DNA from: Chryseobacterium tructae
GTDB taxonomy: Bacteria; Bacteroidota; Bacteroidia; Flavobacteriales; Weeksellaceae
DNA length: 64,000 nucleotides
Assembly: GCF_030409875.1 (NCBI RefSeq)
Contig: NZ_JAUFQR010000001.1
Coordinates: 1,364,001-1,428,000 of the forward strand
Direction of reading: 5' to 3'
The position numbers and the translations under genes were made by a program. Positions 1-9,565 of this stretch are shown in pieces. Positions within the stretch are counted from its first letter, which is position 1; every line of letters begins with the position of its first letter. The notes under the pieces were generated by a model that was not told the DNA's origin, ran no database searches, and saw only the letters and a list, made by a program, of their open reading frames with translations.

Positions 1-810
1 CTAATTTACAAGGGTGATCGTGCTGTTGTTGATCCGGCATCTCCACCGGGAGGTATCAGAGTCGATTATAAATCTGCAATGACAATTTCAGGTTTGACGG
101 CTAATCTTACTCCTGGTTGTCCTTTTGTGATTTCTCCAGTTAATAATGCTCAATTTGTATCATTGTCGCCTGTTATTACCTGGCAATCAGTGATGGGGGC
201 CGCCTCTTATAGATTGTCTTTAGGTACAACTCCCGGAGGGACGGATGTTATTAATCATCAAACTGTAAATGGAGCAGGTTATAATCTTTCTCCATCCATT
301 GTTCTTAACCGTGATACTACTTACTATTTAAAAGTAACAGCTGTATCTGCTAATGGAGAGTCTTCAGGTTGTGCAGAATATACATTTAAAACCATTCCTC
401 CGATACCTGTAAATGATGCATGTTCCGGAGCTTTGCTTGCATCTACATTCCCTTACGCTTATACACAGGCTGATGGAATGTCTTCCACGAATAATGGAGG
501 TTTTATATTAGCTTGTGCTAATGATGGAATGAATGATGGTTTGTGGTTTAAATTGATAGGAGATGGTGGTCAATATACAATTAAAGCTACTCCTTCAGCG
601 GCCTCTTTTGATCCTAAAATAGGAGTGTACAGCGGAACTTGCAATAGTTTGACTTGCGTAGGAACAATGGATAATGGTGGTGGTGGATCTGCGGAAACAA
701 TGACCATTACAACAACCGCAGGAACAGAATATTTTATCAATATAGGATCTTACGAAGATTCAGTAGATATGCCGGAGGGTGCATTTACTATAAATATTAC
801 GAAATTATAA
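1..810 (+). CDS. Surface/secreted protein with fibronectin-III-like domain, 3' part only
   Basis: The frame is open from the first base of the window, so the 5' end lies outside. The visible 269 residues begin in a linker, followed by an Ig/FN3-like beta-sandwich segment (ITWQSVMGAASYRLSLGTT, then TTYYLKVTAVSANGES) and a second beta-rich, cysteine-containing domain (NDACSGALL to the end). Domains of this second type are common near the end of secreted Bacteroidetes adhesins and peptidases. The protein ends in FTINITKL with no type IX sorting domain (no YPNP motif). An extracellular or surface role is inferred from domain type only; the substrate or ligand is unknown. Confidence 0.7.
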   Translation, partial: LIYKGDRAVVDPASPPGGIRVDYKSAMTISGLTANLTPGCPFVISPVNNAQFVSLSPVITWQSVMGAASYRLSLGTTPGGTDVINHQTVNGAGYNLSPSIVLNRDTTYYLKVTAVSANGESSGCAEYTFKTIPPIPVNDACSGALLASTFPYAYTQADGMSSTNNGGFILACANDGMNDGLWFKLIGDGGQYTIKATPSAASFDPKIGVYSGTCNSLTCVGTMDNGGGGSAETMTITTTAGTEYFINIGSYEDSVDMPEGAFTINITKL

Positions 811-814
811 TTCT

Positions 815-1288
815 GTGCAAAAGGAATATAATGGTAAATTATATATAGCAATCAGTTGTTTATTATTTCTAGTTTCTTGCAATAGAGAAGTAAAGTTGAA
901 TCCTTATTCTTCATTTGGTTATGAAAGCTTAACCGATAGTTACCATTCAAAAACGAATACTTTTGAAAGAAGATATAGCGATGATACCATCAAAATAGAA
1001 ATAATATTAACAGAAAATGAAAGGACAAAAATAATAAAAGCGTTTTCCGAAAACCAATTTCAAGAGTTTTCCCGTGAAATTGATTGTTCTCAATGGGGAA
1101 CCAATCCTATAATATATGATGAACTTTTCATAGATGATTTTTCCGTAAAATATATACATAATAGGAGTGACGGATGGTTTTGTTCAAATGGGAAAAGGTT
1201 TAACAAAATAAATACAATTATTCAGGATGTTATTTTAAATAAACCGGAAATAAAAAAGATAGAATCTTCTGATATTGCTTATGAGTAG
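815..1288 (+). CDS. Small putative lipoprotein, unknown function
   Basis: This 157-residue protein starts at a GTG four bases after the preceding stop. It has an N-terminal hydrophobic stretch ending in a lipobox-like FLVSC followed by NREV, which suggests export and lipid anchoring. The remainder is hydrophilic with no motif I recognise. The tight spacing suggests cotranscription with the surface protein upstream. A hairpin with a T-run follows. The start is uncertain because no ATG lies in frame before the signal segment. Confidence 0.6.
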   Translation: MQKEYNGKLYIAISCLLFLVSCNREVKLNPYSSFGYESLTDSYHSKTNTFERRYSDDTIKIEIILTENERTKIIKAFSENQFQEFSREIDCSQWGTNPIIYDELFIDDFSVKYIHNRSDGWFCSNGKRFNKINTIIQDVILNKPEIKKIESSDIAYE

Positions 1289-1354
1289 TAAATAAATGGT
1301 TTTTTTTATGATAGTATGTATAAAATAAACTCTGCTGTATAAATGATATAAAAG

Positions 1355-1386
1355 TGTTGTGGCAATTATTTGTCACAACATTTTTT
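1355..1386 (+). terminator. Rho-independent terminator
   Basis: TGTTGTG (1355-1361) pairs with CACAACA (1374-1380), with an inner CAA/TTG extension, and six T follow directly. It lies 67 bases after the lipoprotein stop and separates it from the Bat locus. Confidence 0.7.
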
Positions 1387-1575
1387 ATAATAGATTGAAT
1401 GATAATACAAAAGACTTAAATATGAAGATGAAATTATCGCAATAAAATTTATCTTGAATTCAAAATGCTTTGTTAAAGCCGGAATATTTAACAAACTTTA
1501 ACTCAAATATGGCATTGATTATGTTGATTAATGCAAGTATTTATCAGAAATTTACCACTTATTTTAAATCAAGCT

Positions 1576-2580
1576 ATGTCAGATACATATCAAGCCGAGG
1601 ATATCCGTCAGTTGACGGAAAAAGTAAAAGAAAAAAACTACTTATTTTCTCTTCTGAGACAGGAAATCAACAAGGTGATTATTGGACAGGAATACATGGT
1701 AGACCGTCTATTGGTAGGGCTTTTAGGGAATGGTCACGTTCTTTTAGAAGGAGTTCCGGGCTTGGCGAAGACCTTAGCCATCAAAACCCTGGCAGATGCT
1801 GTTCATGGTGAGTTTTCAAGAATTCAGTTCACACCGGATCTGCTTCCTGCTGATGTTGTGGGAACTATGATTTATAATATCAAAGAGAATGATTTCTCAA
1901 TAAAAAGAGGCCCTGTTTTTGCCAATTTTGTTCTTGCTGATGAGATTAACCGTGCTCCTGCTAAAGTACAGTCAGCACTGTTAGAAGTAATGCAGGAGAA
2001 GCAGGTAACGATTGGAGATGAAACGATGAAGCTTCCAAAACCATTTTTGGTATTAGCGACTCAGAACCCAATTGATCAGGAGGGGACTTATTTGTTACCA
2101 GAAGCACAAAGTGACCGTTTTATGCTGAAATGCACCATAGATTATCCCGCTTTTGAAGATGAAAGAAAGGTAATGAGAATGGTTTCTACTTCTCATCAAC
2201 CAACGGTAAATCCAGTTGTTTCACTTCAGGATATTGTGGATGCAAAAGAGTTGATTAATCAGATCTACCTGGATGAAAAAATAGAAAAGTATATCCTTGA
2301 TATGGTGTTTGCAACGCGATATCCGGAAAACTATGGATTATCCGAGCTGAAAAACTATATCAGCTTTGGAGCTTCTCCAAGAGCATCCATTAACCTTGCT
2401 ATTGCTTCAAGAGCATATGCTTTCTTAAAAGGAAGAGCATTTGTAATTCCTGAAGATGTAAAAGCATTAGCCAAAGATGTATTGAGACACAGAATGGGTT
2501 TAACCTTTGAAGCGGAAGCAGAAGAGATATCAACTGAAGAAATCATTAATAGAATTTTAGCAAAAATCCAGGCACCATAA
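1576..2580 (+). CDS. moxR: MoxR-family AAA+ ATPase
   Basis: MoxR ATPases act as chaperone-like partners of von Willebrand A (VWA) domain proteins. The Walker A motif GVPGLAKT lies at about residues 59-66 and the Walker B region FVLADEINRAP at about 118-128, with the MoxR-typical ATQNPIDQEGTYLLPEAQ segment behind it. The length of 334 residues is normal. I chose the ATG giving MSDTYQ; an in-frame ATG 45 bases upstream would add an atypical tail. It is the first gene of the Bat locus, and its stop overlaps the next start (TAATG). It probably energises assembly or regulation of the VWA proteins encoded downstream. Confidence 0.92.
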   Translation: MSDTYQAEDIRQLTEKVKEKNYLFSLLRQEINKVIIGQEYMVDRLLVGLLGNGHVLLEGVPGLAKTLAIKTLADAVHGEFSRIQFTPDLLPADVVGTMIYNIKENDFSIKRGPVFANFVLADEINRAPAKVQSALLEVMQEKQVTIGDETMKLPKPFLVLATQNPIDQEGTYLLPEAQSDRFMLKCTIDYPAFEDERKVMRMVSTSHQPTVNPVVSLQDIVDAKELINQIYLDEKIEKYILDMVFATRYPENYGLSELKNYISFGASPRASINLAIASRAYAFLKGRAFVIPEDVKALAKDVLRHRMGLTFEAEAEEISTEEIINRILAKIQAP

Positions 2581-3038
2581 TGAGTGATGTTATCATTAGA
2601 AAAGCAGTTCAGGAGGATTGTGCTTCCATGTTGGACTTAATTAAAGAACTTGCCGAATATGAAAAAGCGTTACATGAGGTAACGGTGACTTTGGATGAAT
2701 TTACTGAAGATGGATTTGGTAAATCTCCGGTTTGGGGAGCCTTCGTGGCAGAATTGAACGGTAAAGTTGTAGGAATCTCATTATATTATGACCGATATTC
2801 AACCTGGAAGGGAAGAAGATTGTATCTTGAAGATCTTGTTGTAACAGAAAGAATGAGAGGAAAACAGATTGGAAAACTTCTTTTCGATGCCACAGTAGAA
2901 TATGGGAAATCCAATGCATATAGTGGGATGGTTTTTCAGGTGTTGAACTGGAATGAACCAGCCATCAATTTTTATAAGAAATACAGCCCGAAGTTTGATG
3001 ACGAATGGTTGAATGTATCTATTGAGTTTAAGAATTAG
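2580..3038 (+). CDS. GNAT-family N-acetyltransferase
   Basis: A 152-residue protein with a GNAT fold: the central strand LYLEDLVVTERMRGKQIGKLLF carries the acetyl-CoA loop (R-x-x-G-x-G-like RMRGKQIG at about residues 91-98), and the C-terminal NWNEPAINFYKK is typical of the group that includes diamine acetyltransferase-like proteins. It starts inside the moxR stop codon (TAATG), so it is probably translated with it. A GNAT gene is not part of the canonical Bat set; the substrate cannot be read from the sequence. Confidence 0.85.
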   Translation: MSDVIIRKAVQEDCASMLDLIKELAEYEKALHEVTVTLDEFTEDGFGKSPVWGAFVAELNGKVVGISLYYDRYSTWKGRRLYLEDLVVTERMRGKQIGKLLFDATVEYGKSNAYSGMVFQVLNWNEPAINFYKKYSPKFDDEWLNVSIEFKN

Positions 3039-3130
3039 AAAAGCGATCAGAGTTTCAAATCCCGAAACGTGAATCCCGGATCTCAAAAAACTTAAACCCA
3101 AAACTTTCAACTTTAAACATAAAGACCTCT

Positions 3131-3994
3131 ATGCAGATAAAAGATATTGTAAAAAAAGTAAAGCAGATAGAAATCCGTACCAGAAAAAAGACGGAGGCTG
3201 CTTTGATGGGGCAATATCACAGTGCCTTTAAAGGGCAGGGGATGACTTTTTCAGAAGTTCGTCCCTACCAATTTGGTGATGAGATCAGAAGAATCGACTG
3301 GAATAAAACCGCACGTTTCCGAGAACCATTCGTAAAAGTAATGGAGGAAGAAAGAGAACTGACGATGATGCTTGTCGTAGATATTTCTGCCTCTATGGAT
3401 TATGGAACAAAAGCTCAGCTGAAAAGAGAATATGTTGCGGAAATTGCTGCCAGCTTAGGATTTTCAGCGGCCGGAAATAACGATAAGGTGGGATTGATCC
3501 TGTTTGCAGATAAAGTATATAAAGTAATTCCTCCTCAGAAAGGAAGAAAACATATTCTTTCCATTATCAGTAATATCCTTACTGCAGACTATGTTCCGGC
3601 TGAATCTAAAATAGACAAAGCCCTGGAATATATGATGGGGATTTTTAAAAGAAAATCTCTGGTATTTTTATTTTCGGATTTTCAGGATGAATATGATTCC
3701 AAAATGTTGCGCGTAGCATCAAAGAAACATCAGTTATTGGGATTAAGGATTTACGATGAAAAAGACAATGAAATTCCGGATGTAGGCTATACCTTATTAT
3801 ATGATGCTGAAACAGGAAAGCAAATATGGGCCAATACTTCCAGTGCAAGATGGCGATATACGTTTGCGGAGGCTCAAAAACAAAAATTAAGAGCATTAGA
3901 GGACGATTTTTCTAATAGTTCGGCCAGTTTTATGAATGTAAATACCGGTTCAGATTATTCAAAATTGTTGTATAATTATTTTCAGAAAAAATAA
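3131..3994 (+). CDS. DUF58 domain protein of the Bat locus
   Basis: 287 residues. The DUF58 signature YQFGDEIRRIDWNKTAR sits at about residues 46-62, followed by a VWA-like fold with the metal-site motif DISAS at residues 84-88. No membrane helix is seen. DUF58 proteins regularly stand between moxR and the batA/batB genes and are thought to work with the MoxR ATPase. A 92-base gap, rich in A and C, separates it from the GNAT gene. Confidence 0.9.
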   Translation: MQIKDIVKKVKQIEIRTRKKTEAALMGQYHSAFKGQGMTFSEVRPYQFGDEIRRIDWNKTARFREPFVKVMEEERELTMMLVVDISASMDYGTKAQLKREYVAEIAASLGFSAAGNNDKVGLILFADKVYKVIPPQKGRKHILSIISNILTADYVPAESKIDKALEYMMGIFKRKSLVFLFSDFQDEYDSKMLRVASKKHQLLGLRIYDEKDNEIPDVGYTLLYDAETGKQIWANTSSARWRYTFAEAQKQKLRALEDDFSNSSASFMNVNTGSDYSKLLYNYFQKK

Positions 3995-4051
3995 CCGCGG
4001 GTTTTGTCCGTCAATAAAACATCAGGCTTTAGCCTTTATTACTATTTAACA

Positions 4052-4948
4052 TTGAAAAAAATACTTTTAATATTATCTTTTCTATTCTGTGTAAACACTT
4101 TTTCACAGGTGTTATCATCCAATGTAGAGAAGAAAACCATTGCTTTGGGAGAAACCAATCATCTCGTTATCAAGATTGATAATCTTAATAATGAGCAGGT
4201 AAGTTCTGCACCCAAAAACGAACTATTGCCTTTTCATTTTGAAGAAACCAAGGACAGTATTGGTCAAAATGCCAATTTCTATGAAAGAAAAGTAGAATTT
4301 GCTGTTTTTGAAGAAGGAAAATTTACCATTCCGGAATTGGAGTTTAAAGTAGGGGGTAAGATTCTTAAAACAATCCCTTATGAAATAGATGTCATTAATA
4401 CAGCTCAAAAAGCTGATCAGATCAATGATATCATGAAGAATAAAGAAATAAAACTTGATGCTAAAGACTATTGGGAGTTATACAAGTTTTATATTTTAGC
4501 AGCATTGGCTGTGATTGCTCTTATCATTGCAATTATTATGATTGTAAAATGGGGTAGAAAGGCCAAGGGTTCTCCCGTAGTAGCTACTAATCAAACCTTG
4601 AAAGAGCTAGATTCCCTTAAGAAGAAAAAGTATATTGAAGGAGGTAATTTCCGCTCATTTTATGTGGAGCTAATTGAAATATCAAGGAATTTTATTACCA
4701 AACAATATCACCTTCCTGCGGATGTTCTTTTAACGGATGATCTTATCGATGTTATGAAAAGGAACAATACCATTTCTCAGGATAATGAGAAAATTATAGA
4801 AGATGTATTCCTCAGAGGTGACTTGGTGAAATTTGCTAAGACGTTTCCGGATCAGGAAATGATGGAGAAGGATTTTGCAAATATTAGAGATTTTGTAAAA
4901 AGATCATCCAAAGATTTAGAATTCGAAAACTTAAGAAAGGATGTTTAA
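4052..4948 (+). CDS. Membrane protein of the Bat locus (BatD-like, single pass)
   Basis: The protein has a signal peptide (KKILLILSFLFCVNTFSQ), an extracytoplasmic beta-rich domain to about residue 140, a transmembrane helix (FYILAALAVIALIIAIIMIVKW) and a cytoplasmic helical tail of about 110 residues. I prefer the TTG at 4052 because it places the signal peptide at the N-terminus; a TTG at 4004 is also possible. The gene overlaps batA by 8 bases, so coupled translation is likely. In Flavobacteriia a protein of this kind normally sits between DUF58 and batA. Its role is unknown; the context suggests part of the envelope complex. Confidence 0.75.
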   Translation: MKKILLILSFLFCVNTFSQVLSSNVEKKTIALGETNHLVIKIDNLNNEQVSSAPKNELLPFHFEETKDSIGQNANFYERKVEFAVFEEGKFTIPELEFKVGGKILKTIPYEIDVINTAQKADQINDIMKNKEIKLDAKDYWELYKFYILAALAVIALIIAIIMIVKWGRKAKGSPVVATNQTLKELDSLKKKKYIEGGNFRSFYVELIEISRNFITKQYHLPADVLLTDDLIDVMKRNNTISQDNEKIIEDVFLRGDLVKFAKTFPDQEMMEKDFANIRDFVKRSSKDLEFENLRKDV

Positions 4949-5933
4949 TTTTGAGTTTTATAGTCCGTGGTTTTTACTGCTTTTTCTGCTTTTTATTCCT
5001 CTTTTGATAAAAGATGCGGGTAAAAAGAAAAGAAAAGGTATAAAAGTTCCTACCATACAAAATATGAACGCCAGCAGTGGAATACAGGGAGTTCTTTTTT
5101 TGTTGAAAATATCAAAGTACATTATTCTGTCGGCACTTATTATCGCCATGGCTAGACCTAGAACCTTTACGGTTTCTCAGGATAGAGATGATACAAAAGG
5201 CGTGGATATTATGCTTTCTATTGACGTTTCACTCAGTATGCTGGCAAAAGATTTAAATCCGGATCGTATAACAGCTCTTAAAGATATTGCCGTTAAGTTT
5301 GTCCAGAAGCGACCGAATGATAGGATAGGAGTTGTAGCTTACGCTGCGGAAGCATTTACTAAAGTTCCGGTTACTTCAGATCATCAGGTAGTGATTGATG
5401 AAATTAAAAATCTTAATTCTAACGGTCTTGAACCAGGTACAGCTATTGGAGAAGGACTTTCTGTTGCGGTAAATCACTTGGTTAAGAGCAAAGCAAAGAG
5501 TAAAGTGATCATTTTAATGACGGATGGAGTCAGTAATATTGAAAATGCAATTCCACCACAGCTTGCTGCTGAACTGGCTAAAAATAATAATATAAAAGTA
5601 TATACCATTGGAATTGGAACAAATGGGTATGCTTTGATGCCAACAGCTGTAGATTTCTTTGGGGATCTTGTTTTTACTGAAGCTCAGGTAACCATCGATG
5701 AAAATACATTAAGAGAAATTGCCCAGACTACGGGTGGAAAATATTTCAGGGCTACTTCCAATAGCAGTCTTGAAGAAGTATATGATGAGATCAATCAATT
5801 GGAAAAATCTGATGTAAAAGTTTCAAAACTGTACAACTATGAGGAATATTTCAAAATTTTCTTGTGGATTGCTTTAGCGATGTTGGTACTGGATGCATTA
5901 TTGAGATGGGTGTTTTATAAAATTTTAAGCTGA
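4941..5933 (+). CDS. batA: BatA, VWA-domain inner-membrane protein
   Basis: BatA belongs to the Bacteroides aerotolerance set, implicated in oxidative and envelope stress tolerance. Two N-terminal transmembrane helices (about residues 9-24 and 51-70) are followed by a VWA domain with a complete metal-site motif DVSLS (residues 95-99) and the later TDG motif, and by a C-terminal helix near residues 308-328. The length of 330 residues is typical. Its start overlaps the preceding gene, and its stop overlaps the batB start (TGATG). Confidence 0.92.
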   Translation: MFNFEFYSPWFLLLFLLFIPLLIKDAGKKKRKGIKVPTIQNMNASSGIQGVLFLLKISKYIILSALIIAMARPRTFTVSQDRDDTKGVDIMLSIDVSLSMLAKDLNPDRITALKDIAVKFVQKRPNDRIGVVAYAAEAFTKVPVTSDHQVVIDEIKNLNSNGLEPGTAIGEGLSVAVNHLVKSKAKSKVIILMTDGVSNIENAIPPQLAAELAKNNNIKVYTIGIGTNGYALMPTAVDFFGDLVFTEAQVTIDENTLREIAQTTGGKYFRATSNSSLEEVYDEINQLEKSDVKVSKLYNYEEYFKIFLWIALAMLVLDALLRWVFYKILS

Positions 5934-6940
5934 TGAGTTGGTCTTTAGGAAATTTTTGGTATTTATTTTTACTGTTGCTTTTGCCGCTTTTAGCTTCTTT
6001 TTTGATTCGTTTTTTAAAATGGAGAAAGAAAAAGAGAGAAATTTTTGCGGCTAGCCAGTTTCATGATAATTTATTTGAAAAAAGTTCAGGATTTACAAGG
6101 TTTTTCCCTGCATTATATTTATTGGGCACATTATTCCTGATATTTTCAATCATTGATCTTCTGAATGGTTCTGAAGAAGTGAAAAGTAATCAGAGACTGA
6201 ATAATGTGGTTTTTATGTTGGATGTTTCCAATTCCATGAATGCAGAAGATATTGAGCCCAGCCGTCTCGCAGAAGCCAAAAATCTGATGATACAAACGAT
6301 GGCTAAAATGAAGAATGATAAAGTGGGAATTGTCATTTTTGCCGGGCAGGCAATATCGATCATGCCATTAACCACAGATTATAATACTGCTGAGACCTAT
6401 ATCAGTGGCGTTGAAACCACTTCCATGAAGATCCAGGGAACAGACTTTCTAAAAGGAATACAGGCTGCAACAGAGAAATTTAAAAATGTAAGCAAAGGAT
6501 CACGAAAAATCATATTGCTAAGTGATGGTGAAGACAATGAAGGGAATGATAATGCGGCCATAAGACTTGCTAATAAAGAAGGAATAACCATAACATCTGT
6601 AGGAATAGGAACTGATGAAGGTGCACCGGTTCCGGTATACAATGATGGTCAACTGATGGGATATAAAACAGATGTAAACGGAAATACAGTGATTTCTAAA
6701 AGACAAACCGAAGCCTTAAACAAAATGGCGGGCTCTACAGGAGGAACATACATTGAAGGAAATAATATTAATGAAGCTCCCGATAGAATTATTGAAGCGA
6801 TCAATAAGAAGTCTTCAGGATCGGAAACATTGGTGAAATCGCAGAATGCAAACCATTATTATCAATATTTTTTAGCGGTATCTATTCTGTTTTTCTTTTT
6901 AATTTATATTTTTAATCCCAAAAATGATTTTAATCTGTAG
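5933..6940 (+). CDS. batB: BatB, VWA-domain inner-membrane protein
   Basis: A paralogue of BatA: N-terminal helices (about residues 8-28 and 56-77), a VWA domain with DVSNS at residues 97-101, a second metal-site region around LLSDGEDNEGND, and a C-terminal helix (YFLAVSILFFFLIYIF). The length is 335 residues. The ATG overlaps the batA stop, so the pair is probably cotranslated and heterodimerisation is plausible. Confidence 0.92.
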   Translation: MSWSLGNFWYLFLLLLLPLLASFLIRFLKWRKKKREIFAASQFHDNLFEKSSGFTRFFPALYLLGTLFLIFSIIDLLNGSEEVKSNQRLNNVVFMLDVSNSMNAEDIEPSRLAEAKNLMIQTMAKMKNDKVGIVIFAGQAISIMPLTTDYNTAETYISGVETTSMKIQGTDFLKGIQAATEKFKNVSKGSRKIILLSDGEDNEGNDNAAIRLANKEGITITSVGIGTDEGAPVPVYNDGQLMGYKTDVNGNTVISKRQTEALNKMAGSTGGTYIEGNNINEAPDRIIEAINKKSSGSETLVKSQNANHYYQYFLAVSILFFFLIYIFNPKNDFNL

Positions 6941-7025
6941 TCTCTCTTATTATTGATATGGATGGTAATGGCTACTTTAACCGAACTTTAACAAATAAAA
7001 CTCTGTTTCTTAACATATAAAGGGA

Positions 7026-7033
7026 TAATTTTG
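7026..7033 (+). promoter_or_regulatory. Candidate -7 box before batC
   Basis: TAATTTTG matches the Bacteroidetes TAnnTTTG -7 consensus and lies just upstream of the batC ATG at 7040, in the only gap of about 100 bases between batB and batC. The -33 TTG is not clear. If real, it would be an internal promoter for batC and batD. Confidence 0.4.
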
Positions 7034-7039
7034 CAGGTA

Positions 7040-7783
7040 ATGAATACTAAAATCATATTTTTATCGTTTATAGTTGCTTTCTCGTTCTCAGGCTTTTTGT
7101 TTGGGCAGGAAAACTATCGAACTTTGGTTCATGAAGGCAACCAAAAATTCGACGGTAAAGATTATGATGGAGCCTCTTCCAAATATATGGATGCTGTGAA
7201 GTCCAACGATAAGGATTTTACCGCTCATTATAATATGGGGAATGCTCTGTATAAAAGCAAAAAGTATGAAGAAGCGAAGGCTGAATTTGAAAAGGCTCAG
7301 CAGCTTTCACAGACTCTTCCCGATAAGGCGGCTGCCCTTCATAATTTAGGAAATACCTATATGCAGATGAATCAGCCGGAAAAGGCGGCAGATTATTATA
7401 AAAAATCGCTTAAACAAAATCCTTACAGTGAGGCTACTCGTAAAAATTATGAGATTGCCAAGCTGAAGGATAAAGAAAAGCAACAAAATAAAAACCAGCA
7501 GAATAACTCTGGAAAAGGCGGCGGCGGTAATGATCAGAATAAAGGTGAAGATCAGAAAGGTGATAATAAAGACCAAAGGCAAGACCAAGGAAATGGCCAG
7601 CAAAACGAAGGTAAAAGTGACCAGGGCAATCCTCAGCAGAATAAAAACAATGAGGATAGACTGCCAAAAAATCTTGAAAATCAGCTCTTAGATAAAATTA
7701 ACGAAAAAGAAAAAGAAACCGCCAGAAGAATTTTAAACAAAAATTCTTATTCGATGCCCGAAAGCAACGAGAAAGATTGGTGA
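7040..7783 (+). CDS. batC: BatC, TPR-repeat protein
   Basis: The ATG at 7040 gives a signal peptide (IFLSFIVAFSFSGFLFGQ). Tetratricopeptide repeats follow to about residue 135 (AHYNMGNALYKSKKYEEAKAEF and ALHNLGNTYMQMNQPEKAADYY), then a low-complexity tail rich in Q, N, G and K. TPR domains bind partner proteins, and BatC is expected to scaffold the BatA/BatB complex on the periplasmic side. The stop overlaps the batD start (TGATG). Confidence 0.88.
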   Translation: MNTKIIFLSFIVAFSFSGFLFGQENYRTLVHEGNQKFDGKDYDGASSKYMDAVKSNDKDFTAHYNMGNALYKSKKYEEAKAEFEKAQQLSQTLPDKAAALHNLGNTYMQMNQPEKAADYYKKSLKQNPYSEATRKNYEIAKLKDKEKQQNKNQQNNSGKGGGGNDQNKGEDQKGDNKDQRQDQGNGQQNEGKSDQGNPQQNKNNEDRLPKNLENQLLDKINEKEKETARRILNKNSYSMPESNEKDW

Positions 7784-9521
7784 TGAAACACAGATTGATT
7801 TACATATTGTTTATTTTAGCATCCGTAATTACTTACGGACAGGTAAATCTATCTCTTGATGCTGATAAAGCCGAATACGCTGGAAAGGATATTGTAAATC
7901 TTACTATTGTCCTTGAACTTAACGGAAGCGACCTTGTTCAGCAGACAGGTTTCAGCTGCCCGATCTTTCAAAATTCAATATTATCGGCAGTGGATCTGTA
8001 ACCAATACGGTGATTGACCCTGCTACCAATACACTGATTACTCAAAAAGTTTCCAGAATTGCTCTTGAACCGAAGAAAAAAGGAAAGATCAAAATCGGAT
8101 CAGTACTCGTTACTGTCAATAATAAAATTTACAAAACAGAACCTTTCGACGTTAATATCCGAGATATTATTGAAAAGAAATCCCTAGCCGGTAATACTTC
8201 CAATGAAGTGTATCTGAATATGGAAATCGAAGACAGAGATGTATATCAGGATCAGCCTACTATTGCTGTTCTAAAAGTGTATTCAAGAAACATGGATAAT
8301 CTTAGAAAGGTAAAGAATATCCGTCTTCCTCAACAGGATAACATCAATGTACATCCTATTAACTTTACAAAATCTGAGATTGATCCATCCGGTAATGGGA
8401 ATATGGCTTCCCAGATTCTGGCCATGTTTATGGTATTCCCGAATGAGGCAGGATATGTTGAAGTTCCTGGAGTTTCAGCATCAGTAAGTACATACTCGAA
8501 TAAAAATAAAATTGTTTCCAATAAGGTAAAGATTAATGTAAGAAAACTGCCGGAAGGAGCTCCTGACTGTTTTAAAAATGCCGTCGGTAATTTCAAGGTA
8601 AGTGTTTATAATACCAGCAAAGAGAAGCCAGAAGCTAAAAAACCAATACATGTTGTGGTGAAGGTTGCAGGAGAAGGTAATTTACCGGATCTGGTACTTC
8701 CCAAAATTGCATCCTCTCCAGACTATGAAGTTTTTGCACCAAAAATCACTTCAAAAGTTTCTCCGGGAGCATCAGGTATGAAAGGGGAGATTTCTGCCAA
8801 TTATGTGGTTATTCCTAATAAATCAGGAGCCATTTCTATCAAGACGGAACAATTTGCATTCTTTGATCCTGAAAGTAAGGAATATGTAGACCTGGGACAA
8901 AACACATTGAATGTAAATGCACTTTCGCATGATCAGGTAATGGAGTCTCGTTCTACGGTAGAAAAGGTAAATGAGTATACCAATAATCTGTTGGAAACAG
9001 TTAATACACCTGTTTTAAAAACGACTTCGTTTCAGGTAAAAGAGAAAAGTAAATTCCATTGGAATATTCTTTTAACCAATATTGCCATCCTTTTAGGCTT
9101 ATTTGTTGCATATCTGATATTTAAGACTTGGCAAAAAAAACGTACATTAGTTAGGGAAACCGTATCTCAAAAACCTCTGGGTTCTGTGGCCGAAACGGAA
9201 AAAGAAATCAGAGAGTTGCTGAAAACGGATATCAATGATTATTTTGGATATCTTGAAAACCTTAAGGATAACGGTGAGTATGAAAAGTTCTTTACTACCT
9301 TGGAAGAATTGGATCAGGAAGTGAGAAGCCAGTATTTCCAAGGCTCTATTGCAGAGTTTAAGACTTTTCTTGAAAAGCACAAGGGTTCTTCGATTGCTGA
9401 AGAATATGGAAAATTGCAGCAGAAAATTCAAATGGAGAAATATTCTCCTGTGAAATCTCATGATGGTATAGAGGAACTTTTGAAAACAATTGTTAATTTA
9501 TATTCACAAATTAGCAAATAG
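7783..9521 (+). CDS. batD: BatD, oxygen-tolerance protein, broken by one frameshift
   Basis: The first frame (7783 to a stop at 8001) carries the signal peptide and the start of a beta-sandwich domain. The second frame, used to 9521, continues directly (LPDLSKFNIIGSGSVTN), so together they form one protein of about 579 residues. The junction is at 7951-7955, where TTCAGCTGCC would read through as TTCCAGCTGCC, so one C is missing. A transmembrane helix (NILLTNIAILLGLFVAYLIF) precedes a cytoplasmic helical tail. BatD is the large membrane protein closing the Bat locus. Because the rest of the frame is intact, I favour sequence error over decay. Confidence 0.85.
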
Positions 9522-9535
9522 TTAATTTATTTTCA

Positions 9536-9543
9536 TATTTTTG
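9536..9543 (+). promoter_or_regulatory. Candidate -7 box for marC
   Basis: TATTTTTG is an exact match to TAnnTTTG, 22 bases before the marC ATG at 9566. No good -33 TTG is visible at the expected spacing. Confidence 0.4.
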
Positions 9544-9565
9544 CGAAATTTTTAATTACAAAGAG

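Noticed and set aside
1470..1811. 113-codon plus-strand frame overlapping the start of moxR
   Set aside because: It lies in another frame across the conserved Walker A region of moxR, with an arginine- and serine-rich product without family features.
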